Assembly (NCBI GenBank): GCA_900551975.1
Contig: URYA01000041.1
Span: forward strand, 1 to 10,546
Length of the DNA stretch: 10,546 nt
Reading direction: 5' to 3'
From: an uncultured Collinsella sp.
GTDB lineage: Bacteria > Actinomycetota > Coriobacteriia > Coriobacteriales > Coriobacteriaceae
Shown: positions 1 to 6,065 of the stretch, piece after piece
Layout of the letters: each line of letters starts with the position of its first letter
Position numbering within the stretch: the first letter of the stretch is position 1
Translations under genes and position numbers: made by a program
The notes under the pieces: generated by a model
What the model was told of the DNA's origin: nothing
What the model saw: the letters and a program-made list of their open reading frames with translations, nothing else
Database searches by the model: none

Positions 1-516
1 GTTGGCGTCCTCCTCGTAGGTGGGGTTGACGATAAACTCGCCTGTCTCCACGTTACGGCCGATGCGCACGCAGGCAAGCGGGCCCTCGAAGGGCACGCCG
101 CCAAGCGTCATGGCCAGGGATGCACCCATGACGTTGATGACATCGAAGGGGTTGACCTGGTCGGCGACGAGCGAGGTAGCGACGATGTGCACCTCGTTGC
201 GGAAGCCGTCCGGGAAGCTCGGGCGGATCGGGCGGTCGATCATACGAGCCGTGAGCGTGGCCTTCTCGCTGGGACGGCCCTCACGCTTGAGGTAGCCACC
301 CGGGATGCGGCCGGCTGCGTACATCTTCTCGTTGAAGTCGACGGTCAGCGGGAAGAAGTCGTAGTTCTTGCGCTCCTTGGAGACGACCACGGTGTCGAGC
401 ATCGTGGTGTCGCCCTGCTTGACCAGACAGGCGCCGGTGGCCTGCTTGGCAAGCTCGCCCGACTCAAAGGTGTAGGTCTTGCCGTACAGCTCAAAGGTCT
501 TGGATACGAGTGTCAT
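1..516 (-). CDS. pnp: Polyribonucleotide nucleotidyltransferase (PNPase), N-terminal part, cut by window edge
   Basis: PNPase degrades RNA from the 3' end using phosphate, releasing nucleoside diphosphates, and acts in cytoplasmic mRNA turnover. Only the first 172 residues are in the window; the family is usually about 700-750, so the missing part should be the second RNase PH core and the KH and S1 domains. Seen directly: the first RNase PH domain, with the conserved run DFFPLTVDF near residue 53, AAGRIPGGYLKREGRPSE near 67-84 and the signature MIDRPIRPSFP near 91-101. The ATG at 516-514 follows AAGGAG at a good distance. The gene lies downstream of rpsO, a classic bacterial pairing, separated by a terminator-like hairpin and a leader with a strong stem just before the ribosome site. 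That stem suggests post-transcriptional control, as in E. coli pnp, but this is inference. Identity is secure. Confidence 0.97.
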   Translation of the reverse strand, partial: MTLVSKTFELYGKTYTFESGELAKQATGACLVKQGDTTMLDTVVVSKERKNYDFFPLTVDFNEKMYAAGRIPGGYLKREGRPSEKATLTARMIDRPIRPSFPDGFRNEVHIVATSLVADQVNPFDVINVMGASLAMTLGGVPFEGPLACVRIGRNVETGEFIVNPTYEEDAN

Positions 517-529
517 TGTTCTCCTTAAC

Positions 530-552
530 CCCGCAGACCCCTTGTCTGCGGG
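530..552 (-). promoter_or_regulatory. Perfect 9-bp stem-loop in the pnp leader, just before the SD
   Basis: On the transcribed strand CCCGCAGAC (552-544) pairs perfectly with GTCTGCGGG (538-530) around the five-base loop AAGGG. The stem ends only a few bases before the TTAAGGAG ribosome site (527-520). No T run follows, so it does not look like an intrinsic terminator. By analogy with E. coli, where RNase III cuts a pnp leader stem and PNPase then destabilises its own message, this may be an autoregulatory element. The loop AAGGG resembles part of the SD. The structure is seen; the function is inferred. Confidence 0.5.
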
Positions 553-584
553 CTTCTCATGTGACGCGGGCCCCCTGCCCCCGC

Positions 585-600
585 CACGCTTCAGAGCGTG
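585..600 (-). promoter_or_regulatory. Second small stem-loop in the pnp leader
   Basis: On the minus strand CACGCT, loop CTGA, AGCGTG forms a perfect 6-bp stem with a four-base loop. It sits between the rpsO terminator-like hairpin and the strong stem next to the pnp ribosome site. No T tract follows. It may be part of a larger folded pnp leader. It is too short for a confident functional call. Confidence 0.3.
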
Positions 601-615
601 ATTGTTCGCGCCCTT

Positions 616-651
616 ACACAAAAAGAGCGCCCCGCTGCGCAGGACGCTCTT
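616..651 (-). terminator. Terminator-like hairpin between rpsO and pnp
   Basis: On the minus strand AAGAGCG (651-645) pairs with CGCTCTT (629-623). The stem can be extended inward by U-G and C-G pairs, and the second arm is followed by a T-rich tail reading TTTTTGTG in all. It starts 15 bases after the rpsO stop. This fits a rho-independent terminator for rpsO that would only partly block readthrough into pnp. In E. coli the equivalent rpsO-pnp junction also holds a terminator and processing sites. The T tract is short, so termination may be leaky. Confidence 0.65.
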
Positions 652-665
652 AGCATGTACAAATC

Positions 666-944
666 CTACTGGATGTTGTCGCGGATGCCCAGAGCCTTGA
701 TGAGCTCACGGTACTCGACGATGTCGTTCTTCTTGATGTAGGAGAGAAGACGACGACGACGGCCGACGAGCATGAGCAGGCCACGACGGGTGTGGAAGTC
801 CTTCTGGTGGGACTTCATGTGCTCGGTCAGCTCCTTGATGCGCTCGGACAGGATGGCAACCTGAACCTTGGGGTTACCGGTGTCGACCGGGGTGTTACCG
901 AACTGGGCAGTCAGCTCCGCCTTGCGCTCTTTGGAAACAGTCAT
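666..944 (-). CDS. rpsO: 30S ribosomal protein S15
   Basis: S15 is a primary binding protein of the 30S subunit that contacts the central domain of 16S rRNA and helps bridge to the 50S. The 92-residue product is close to the usual 89. Seen: the N-terminal helix with DTGNPKVQVA near residues 21-30, the LTEHMKSHQKDFHTRRGLL stretch that holds the rRNA-binding residues, and the basic run GRRRRLLSY. The start ATG at 944-942 gives the normal S15 N-terminus and is preceded by GAAAGGTG at proper spacing; an in-frame upstream extension does not resemble S15 and was rejected. The gene sits between recO and pnp with its own long leader (945-1082) and a terminator-like hairpin after it, so it is probably expressed from its own promoter and may be autoregulated. 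Confidence 0.98.
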   Translation of the reverse strand: MTVSKERKAELTAQFGNTPVDTGNPKVQVAILSERIKELTEHMKSHQKDFHTRRGLLMLVGRRRRLLSYIKKNDIVEYRELIKALGIRDNIQ

Positions 945-1082
945 TGTTTCACCTTTCGTTTTGCGTCGCCCACGGGCGACTCGATTCGCCTCGGACTGGG
1001 AAGCCGCCGGTGGAGCGAACAACCAAGGTCGAGGTACCAACAGGTCGGTATGTTACCACAAGCAGCCCGCGCCTGCGCATCA
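945..1082 (-). promoter_or_regulatory. rpsO leader with competing hairpins
   Basis: This 138-base gap carries no gene. In the minus strand GTCGCC-CGTG-GGCGAC (980-965) is a perfect 6-bp hairpin ending eight bases before the AAAGGTG ribosome site. An alternative hairpin pairs GGCGA (990-986) with TCGCC (979-975), using the same arm, so the two cannot form together. Farther upstream, sequences around 1057-1051 and 1044-1033 can form an imperfect stem. Several bacterial rpsO leaders bind S15 and repress translation by switching structure; this leader could do the same. I found no convincing -35/-10 promoter, though one is expected here. Confidence 0.35.
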
Positions 1083-1832
1083 TCACCGACCCAACATGAA
1101 TTCCATCGCGCGGAGGCGCTGATCGGTGTGCGTCGCAGCCCAAACATGCGAAAGCCCGAGCAGGAATGCCGCCGTATGCGGGTCGATTCGCTCGGCCATG
1201 AGCGCATCGAAGGTCATGGACATGAGGGCGCGCAGCCATGCGGTCTCACCGGTCGACACCAGTTCGGCACCTGGAACGCTCGACGCGCACGACCCGCACA
1301 TGAGACCGCCCGCCTGGGCTGAAAAATACGACAGCATGGGGTCTCCGCACAGCACACAGGCCGAAAAATCGGGTCGATAGCCAACGTGCGACAGCAGCTT
1401 AAAGACATATGCCGCCACAAGTAGGTCCATATGCGCCGTGTCAAGCCCGCTGCCCACCAGGGCAAGCGCTCGCTGCGTGATGGCAAAGGTAAACGGGTCC
1501 TCGGCGTCCTCGAACGAGCACACGCGCGCAACCTCGGCGATCGCGCTTGCGGCGCAGGTCGTCTCGTAATCGGGCGCAGCGCCGAGCGGCGCCTCCATAA
1601 GCTCGGCCTGGGAAACCACGTCGAGTGACCGTCCATGTGCGAGCAGCATATCGACCGTACAGAACAGCTCGCAGCGCGCAGCCAGGCGTCCGCCGGGTTT
1701 GCGGGCGCCCTTTGCCACGGCACGAACCTGCCGCCCCCGCTCGTCAAGCATCGTCAAGATCAGGTCGGTCTCTTTGAGCTTAGTCTTATCGAGCACGACC
1801 ACTTTCGTGCGATATGTCCGGGAGCCTGCCAT
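1083..1832 (-). CDS. recO: DNA repair protein RecO
   Basis: RecO works with RecR and RecF to load RecA on SSB-coated single-stranded DNA and anneals complementary strands, in the cytoplasm. The 249-residue length is normal. Seen: an N-terminal OB-fold opening in the typical way (VVVLDKTKLKETDLILTML, residues 11-29), the basic KGARKPGGRL stretch near 41-50, a helical middle, and a four-cysteine zinc site at C159/C162 and C179/C182, as in Gram-positive and Deinococcus RecO. ATG at 1832-1830 lies 15 bases after the era stop. The best ribosome site is AGGA overlapping that stop, at rather long spacing, so translation probably depends on coupling to era. The era-recO pairing is common in Gram-positive bacteria and supports the call. 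Confidence 0.95.
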   Translation of the reverse strand: MAGSRTYRTKVVVLDKTKLKETDLILTMLDERGRQVRAVAKGARKPGGRLAARCELFCTVDMLLAHGRSLDVVSQAELMEAPLGAAPDYETTCAASAIAEVARVCSFEDAEDPFTFAITQRALALVGSGLDTAHMDLLVAAYVFKLLSHVGYRPDFSACVLCGDPMLSYFSAQAGGLMCGSCASSVPGAELVSTGETAWLRALMSMTFDALMAERIDPHTAAFLLGLSHVWAATHTDQRLRAMEFMLGR

Positions 1833-1847
1833 GCGCGCCGCGCGTCC

Positions 1848-2891
1848 TTAGTCCTCGGCGTTATAGCCAAAGCGGCGAATCTGGGCCTCGTCGTCACGCC
1901 AGCCGGCCTTGACCTTCACGTCCAGCTCCAAAAAGACCTGCGTGCCAAAGATGCGCTCAAGATCGCGACGGGCGTCGATACCGATATGCTTGATCATCTC
2001 GCCGCCCTTGCCGATGATGATGCCCTTTTGGCCCTCGCGCTCGACGTAAATGGTGGCGTGCACGCGCAGCACCTTCTTGGTCTGCTCAAGCGCATCGCAG
2101 ATCACGCCAACGGAGTGCGGAATCTCATCACGGGTGCGGCGCAAGACCTTCTCGCGCACAAACTCGGCAACGAGCGTCTCATCGGAAGCGTCGGTACCCA
2201 TGTCCTCGGGGAACCAACGCGGACCCTCGGGCAAAAAGTGCGCAACGGTCTCGATAAAGGCATCGACGTTGAAGTTCTTGACCGACGACGTCACGATCTC
2301 ATCGTCATATTCCATGAGCTCGTGGGCAGCCTTAAGCTGCTCCATGACCTGTGCGGGGTCGGCCTCATCGGCCTTAGTGAGCACCAGAACCTTCTTGGAA
2401 CGGGCGCATCTGACGCGCTCGGCAACCCAAGCGTCTCCCCTGCCGATAGGTTTGGTGGCATCAATCAAAAACGCGACGACGTCAACATCGTTCAGCTCGA
2501 ACAACGCACTCTTGTTGAGCTCGGAACCCAGACCGTCCTTGGGCTTGTGGATACCCGGGGTATCGACAAAGACCAGCTGATAGCCAGGGCGGTTAACCAC
2601 AGCGCGCATGCGGCGGCGAGTCGTCTGGGCCACCGGAGAGGTAATGGCGACCTTTTTGCCATAGCAGGCGTTGAGCAGCGTGGACTTACCGGCGTTGGGA
2701 CGACCGACCAGGGCCACAAAGCCGCTGCGGAAACCGGGCTCCACGTCGCCAAAGCCCGCGAGGTTGTCGTCCTCGTCGCTCATACCCTCAAACGGGTCGA
2801 ACTCCTCGACATCCTCGAGCTCCTCGGTATCCACCGCGTCCAGGGACTCGTCGTCCAAAATCTCATCGGTAGGCTGCATATTGTCGGACAT
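1848..2891 (-). CDS. era: GTPase Era with an acidic N-terminal extension
   Basis: Era is an essential GTPase that binds the 3' end of 16S rRNA and helps 30S maturation, at ribosomes and the inner membrane. The 347-residue product is longer than the usual 300. Seen: G1 GRPNAGKST (63-71), G3 DTPG (110-113), G4 TKAD (172-175, in place of the common NKxD; as I recall also seen in actinobacterial Era), and a C-terminal KH domain with GIIIGKGGE (290-298). Residues 1-54 form an extra tail with about 22 Asp/Glu and no Lys/Arg. The ATG at 2891-2889 follows AGAAAGGGA, supporting that the tail is translated. It starts 12 bases after the dgkA stop and ends 15 bases before recO. Identity is secure; the tail's role is unknown. 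Confidence 0.97.
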   Translation of the reverse strand: MSDNMQPTDEILDDESLDAVDTEELEDVEEFDPFEGMSDEDDNLAGFGDVEPGFRSGFVALVGRPNAGKSTLLNACYGKKVAITSPVAQTTRRRMRAVVNRPGYQLVFVDTPGIHKPKDGLGSELNKSALFELNDVDVVAFLIDATKPIGRGDAWVAERVRCARSKKVLVLTKADEADPAQVMEQLKAAHELMEYDDEIVTSSVKNFNVDAFIETVAHFLPEGPRWFPEDMGTDASDETLVAEFVREKVLRRTRDEIPHSVGVICDALEQTKKVLRVHATIYVEREGQKGIIIGKGGEMIKHIGIDARRDLERIFGTQVFLELDVKVKAGWRDDEAQIRRFGYNAED

Positions 2892-2903
2892 GGGAATCCC
2901 TTT

Positions 2904-3281
2904 CTAAATAAAGCCGAGCGCGTGGGCAAATACCAGCAAGCCCACAATCGCGGCGGTGATGGAAAGAACGTATACGGAGGCGGCGGCGATGTCCTTCGCA
3001 CGCTTGGCCAGCGGATGGAGCTCCTGGGTCGCCAGGTCGACGATGGCCTCCATGGCGGTATTGCAAAGCTCGCCGTGGATCACCAGGCCGCAACAGATGA
3101 TAATCGTGGCCCACTCGGCAATGTCGAGCCCCACGATGCAGCCTGCAATGACGGTGCACACGCCCGCCACGAGCATGACCTTAATGTTGCACTCGGTCTT
3201 GACGGCGGTGACGAAGCCCTCCATAGCGTAAGAAAACGACTTTAAGAAGGACGGATGGTCCTTGTTCGATCCGGGAATCAT
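2904..3281 (-). CDS. dgkA: Gram-positive type diacylglycerol/undecaprenol kinase, integral membrane
   Basis: Small membrane kinase of the DagK family. In Gram-positive bacteria the enzyme at this locus phosphorylates mainly undecaprenol, supplying the lipid carrier for peptidoglycan synthesis. The 125-residue length is typical. Seen: E30 in the N-terminal amphipathic region, three hydrophobic segments near 34-52, 57-69 and 101-121, and the family signature: E71, N74, T75, E78, D82, then AKRAKD at 92-97 with AA following. The ATG at 3281-3279 follows AGGAG at six bases, and this ribosome site overlaps the ybeY stop. The order ybeY-dgkA-era is well known in Firmicutes and supports the call. Which lipid it uses cannot be told from sequence alone, so undecaprenol is inferred from family knowledge. 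Confidence 0.93.
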   Translation of the reverse strand: MIPGSNKDHPSFLKSFSYAMEGFVTAVKTECNIKVMLVAGVCTVIAGCIVGLDIAEWATIIICCGLVIHGELCNTAMEAIVDLATQELHPLAKRAKDIAAASVYVLSITAAIVGLLVFAHALGFI

Positions 3282-3290
3282 AGACGGCTC

Positions 3291-3800
3291 CTAGTCGTGG
3301 GCGTGGTTGGTGATGGGGCCGACGTGGACTAGCTTGGGGTCCTCGCCGCGCTCGAGCGCCAAATCGCGCAGGATGGCGTCCTCGCGGGCCTCCATGACCT
3401 CGGCCTCGTCGTCCTCGATGTGGTCATAGCCCAGCAGGTGCAGCATGCCGTGAACGAGCATCAGACGGCACTCGTCAGCGGGGCTATTGCCAAAACCGGG
3501 GGCCTGACGGGCAATAACCTGCGGGGCCAAGATAATATCGCCGAGCTCGAGCGTCTCATCGGCGGGAATGTCATCGTCAAAGGCCGAATCGCACTCAAAC
3601 GAGAGTACATCGGTGGTGCGATCGATACCGCGCCACTCGTGGTTGAGCTCGTGCATCTCGTCCTCGTCGACATACGAAAGGGAAATCTCGACTTCACGTT
3701 CAACGCCCTCGGCGGCAAGCACAACCCCGCAGATGTGCTCCACCTCCTGCGCATCGAGCAGCGTATCGAGTTCGGCATCGTTGCTGATCAATACACTCAA
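3291..3800 (-). CDS. ybeY: Endoribonuclease YbeY (16S rRNA 3'-end maturation)
   Basis: YbeY is a zinc-dependent single-strand endoribonuclease involved in 16S rRNA 3'-end processing and ribosome quality control. The 169-residue protein has the full family core: LNHEWRGIDRTTDVLSF (52-68) with conserved R57, and the metal-binding H117-x3-H121-x5-H127 in HGMLHLLGYDH. A strongly acidic stretch (DDDIPADETLELGD, about 75-88) precedes the DIILAPQ strand. The start is TTG at 3800-3798: it lies five bases after AAAGGAG and overlaps the phoH stop by four bases (TTGA), the pattern expected for translational coupling. No ATG near the N-terminus fits better. The C-terminal tail contains extra histidines (NHAHD) whose role is unknown. 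The phoH-ybeY pairing is widely conserved. Confidence 0.96.
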   Translation of the reverse strand: MSVLISNDAELDTLLDAQEVEHICGVVLAAEGVEREVEISLSYVDEDEMHELNHEWRGIDRTTDVLSFECDSAFDDDIPADETLELGDIILAPQVIARQAPGFGNSPADECRLMLVHGMLHLLGYDHIEDDEAEVMEAREDAILRDLALERGEDPKLVHVGPITNHAHD

Positions 3801-4783
3801 CGGGACTCCTTTCGGTCACGTACGCGTTTCTCGCGCACATCATCATAAGTGTCGTATGCCTCGACGATACGTCCCACCAAGGCATGGCGCACCACGTCGG
3901 CGCGCTCGAGGTGCGAAAATGCGACATCGTCGACACGGCCCAAAATCTGCTCAACGTCGGCAAGACCGCCACGACGACCCACCAGGTCGCGCTGGCTCAG
4001 GTCGCCGGTAATCACGAACTTGGAGTTAAAACCCAAGCGCGTCAAAAACATCTTCATCTGCTCAGGCGTGGTATTTTGCGCCTCGTCGAGCACCACGAAG
4101 GCATCGCTCAGCGTGCGGCCGCGCATATAGGCAAGCGGGGCGATCTCGATCACGCCGCGCTCCATAAGCTCATCGGTGCGCTCGCGATCCATCATGTCAA
4201 AAAGCGCGTCGTAGAGCGGACGCATGTAGGGATCGATCTTTTCCTCGAGGGTACCGGGCAAAAAGCCCAGGTTCTCCCCCGCCTCGACAACCGGACGCGT
4301 CAAGATCAAACGGCCCACCTCGTGACGCTTAAGCGCGGCAACGGCGAGCGCCATGGCCAGATAAGTCTTACCGGTGCCGGCAGGACCCAGGCCAAACGTG
4401 ATGGTATGCGAGCGAATGGCATCCACGTAGCGCTTTTGGCCGAGCGTTTTGGGGCGAATGGCACGACCGCGATACGAAAGCAGCACGTCATCGCGAAACG
4501 ACGTAGCCTCGTGCTCACCGTCGCGCAGAACGGCCAAACAGCGCGAGACATCGTCGGCAGAAAGCGTGCGCCCGGCAGCAGCCTCACGAAAGGCATGTTC
4601 GAAAAAACGCGCCACGAGTTCGACCTCATCCGGGTCACCGCTCACGGCGATGCTATCGCCACGGGCGACCACATGGGCGCGCACCAAGTTCTCGAGTGCA
4701 CGAAGGACGCCGTCGCCGGCGCCCAAAACGCACGAGGGATCAATTCCCTCGGGAACGGTAAGTCTAATCTTCGAGGCTTCCAT
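3797..4783 (-). CDS. phoH: PhoH-like P-loop ATPase
   Basis: PhoH/PhoL family ATPases carry an RNA-helicase-like P-loop fold and are often next to ybeY, which suggests a part in RNA processing; their exact job is not settled. Product is 328 residues, normal length. Seen: N-terminal domain starting KIRLTVPEGID, Walker A GPAGTGKT (133-140), Walker B VVLDEAQ (230-236), GDLSQ (260-264) as the sensor region, and RRGGLADVEQIL following. I chose ATG at 4783-4781, which overlaps the end of mtaB by 20 bases. It follows GGGAGG but at only three bases, so an alternative ATG six codons upstream cannot be ruled out; a still longer open frame back to 4888 adds residues unlike the family. The stop overlaps the ybeY start. 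Family call is firm; the precise start is less so. Confidence 0.94.
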   Translation of the reverse strand: MEASKIRLTVPEGIDPSCVLGAGDGVLRALENLVRAHVVARGDSIAVSGDPDEVELVARFFEHAFREAAAGRTLSADDVSRCLAVLRDGEHEATSFRDDVLLSYRGRAIRPKTLGQKRYVDAIRSHTITFGLGPAGTGKTYLAMALAVAALKRHEVGRLILTRPVVEAGENLGFLPGTLEEKIDPYMRPLYDALFDMMDRERTDELMERGVIEIAPLAYMRGRTLSDAFVVLDEAQNTTPEQMKMFLTRLGFNSKFVITGDLSQRDLVGRRGGLADVEQILGRVDDVAFSHLERADVVRHALVGRIVEAYDTYDDVREKRVRDRKESR

Positions 4784-6056
4784 GAACCTCCCTGCGTGCA
4801 TGGACCAAGCCGGAATCATCGACTCCGATGATAGCAACATCGAGCAGGCACGGGGCTGTGAGTCCACAGGTATCGTCAAGACGGGCATGATGGAACGAGC
4901 CGAGCGTCAGGTTGTCACCATACTCGAGCACGGCACGCTCGACCGTGCCCACGCGACGACGAGCGTCGGCAATAGCGAGCTCCTGTGCCGCGGCCCGCAT
5001 ACGGCGGCTGCGCTCGGCCATAACCTCGGGTGGCACCTGGTCGGGCATGTCGGCAGCAAGGGTACCGGGACGCTTGCTGTAACGGAACACGTGCATGCGC
5101 GAAAAGCCCACACGGCGGCACAGCGCCAGCGACTCCTCGAATTCCTCGTCCGTCTCGCCGGGGAAGCCGACGATGACATCGCACGAAAGAGACACCTGGG
5201 GCAAGTTGGCGCGAATCATGCGCACCGTGTCCTCAAAGGCCTCGGCGCTATAGGGACGGCCCATGCGATGCAGGGTCGCCGTGCAGCCGGACTGCACGGG
5301 CAGGTGCAAAAACGGGGCGATACGCTGCGGATAGCGCGCCATAACCTTAAGCAGGCGCTCAGAGATATCCATGGGCTCGACCGAGGAAATGCGCACATGC
5401 GGAATAGACGTGCGCTCCATGATGGCCTCGAGCAGCTCATCGATTTCGACATGCTCGTCGGTCGCGCTCTTGCCATCGTAGGCACCCAGGTTCACACCGG
5501 TCAGCACCACCTCGGGCACGCCGGCCTCCTGGGCCTCGCGAACTTGCTCGAGCACGGACTCGACGGGCACGGAGCGCTCGGGGCCGCGTGCCTTCCACAC
5601 AATGCAATAGGTGCAGCGGTGGTTGCAGCCGTCCTGAATCTTCACGCCCAGGCGAGAGCGACCGAGCGCATCGACCACCTCGCCATCGCTGCAGGCGGGA
5701 ACGCTATCGGACTCAACGCCCAGCACCTCACAGACACGTTCGGCGACATCGATCTTGGACGGTTCGGCGATCACGCGATCCGAAAGCTCCAACAACTCCT
5801 CAGGATGCAAATTGACCACGCAACCGGTCACGAGCACATAGGGCTCGTTTGGATGGGACAGCGCATGACGAACGGCCTTACGGGTCTTGGCCTCGGCCTC
5901 GCCCGTAACGGCACAGGTGTTAATGACGATCAAATCGGCATCCTGGGGCTCCACCATAGCAAAACCCAGGCGCATAAGATCGGCAGTGATACGGTCAGAC
6001 TCAACCCGGTTGACACGGCAGCCGAGGTTGACGACGGAAATATGGGGTGCGAGCAC
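4764..6056 (-). CDS. mtaB: tRNA t6A37 C2-methylthiotransferase MtaB
   Basis: MtaB is a radical-SAM enzyme with two [4Fe-4S] clusters that adds a methylthio group to t6A at position 37 of tRNAs reading ANN codons. The 430-residue protein shows the three domains in order: N-terminal UPF0004 domain with C13 (LGCRVNRVESD), C48 (NTCAVT) and C79 (VTGCVV); radical SAM core with C144-x3-C148-x2-C151; and a C-terminal TRAM-like region from about 368. The VNLGCRVNRVESD opening is closer to MtaB than to MiaB or RimO. Odd: the usual CxxP after the cluster reads C-I-V-W, with Trp154 where Pro is common. Start is GTG at 6056, five bases after AAGGAG, which overlaps the dnaJ stop. The dnaJ-mtaB neighbourhood is typical of Gram-positives. 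Confidence 0.92.
   Translation of the reverse strand: MLAPHISVVNLGCRVNRVESDRITADLMRLGFAMVEPQDADLIVINTCAVTGEAEAKTRKAVRHALSHPNEPYVLVTGCVVNLHPEELLELSDRVIAEPSKIDVAERVCEVLGVESDSVPACSDGEVVDALGRSRLGVKIQDGCNHRCTYCIVWKARGPERSVPVESVLEQVREAQEAGVPEVVLTGVNLGAYDGKSATDEHVEIDELLEAIMERTSIPHVRISSVEPMDISERLLKVMARYPQRIAPFLHLPVQSGCTATLHRMGRPYSAEAFEDTVRMIRANLPQVSLSCDVIVGFPGETDEEFEESLALCRRVGFSRMHVFRYSKRPGTLAADMPDQVPPEVMAERSRRMRAAAQELAIADARRRVGTVERAVLEYGDNLTLGSFHHARLDDTCGLTAPCLLDVAIIGVDDSGLVHARREVHGSLED
4784..4791 (-). promoter_or_regulatory. phoH SD inside the mtaB 3' end, unusually short spacing
   Basis: On the minus strand AGGGAGGT lies inside the last codons of mtaB, leaving only two or three bases to the chosen phoH ATG. 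Five to nine bases is usual. The upstream in-frame ATG, six codons before, is partly 5' of this SD and has no clear site of its own. Translation is probably helped by ribosomes ending mtaB 20 bases downstream. The site decides between candidate starts, but weakly. Confidence 0.4.
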
Positions 6057-6065
6057 GCGGGCTCC

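Noticed and set aside
945..1040. N-terminal extension of rpsO to 1040
   Set aside because: The added residues are unlike S15, while the ATG at 944 has a proper SD and gives the normal family N-terminus.
1058..1080. Terminator after recO
   Set aside because: GC-rich bases allow only a weak GCAG/CTGC stem and no T tract follows.
1635..3245. Plus-strand open frame of 536 codons opposite recO, era and dgkA
   Set aside because: It overlaps three conserved genes in antisense, has no recognisable motif and no ribosome site, and fits codon-bias shadowing.
4784..4888. 35-residue N-terminal extension of phoH
   Set aside because: The added residues lie wholly over mtaB in another frame and do not match the family start.
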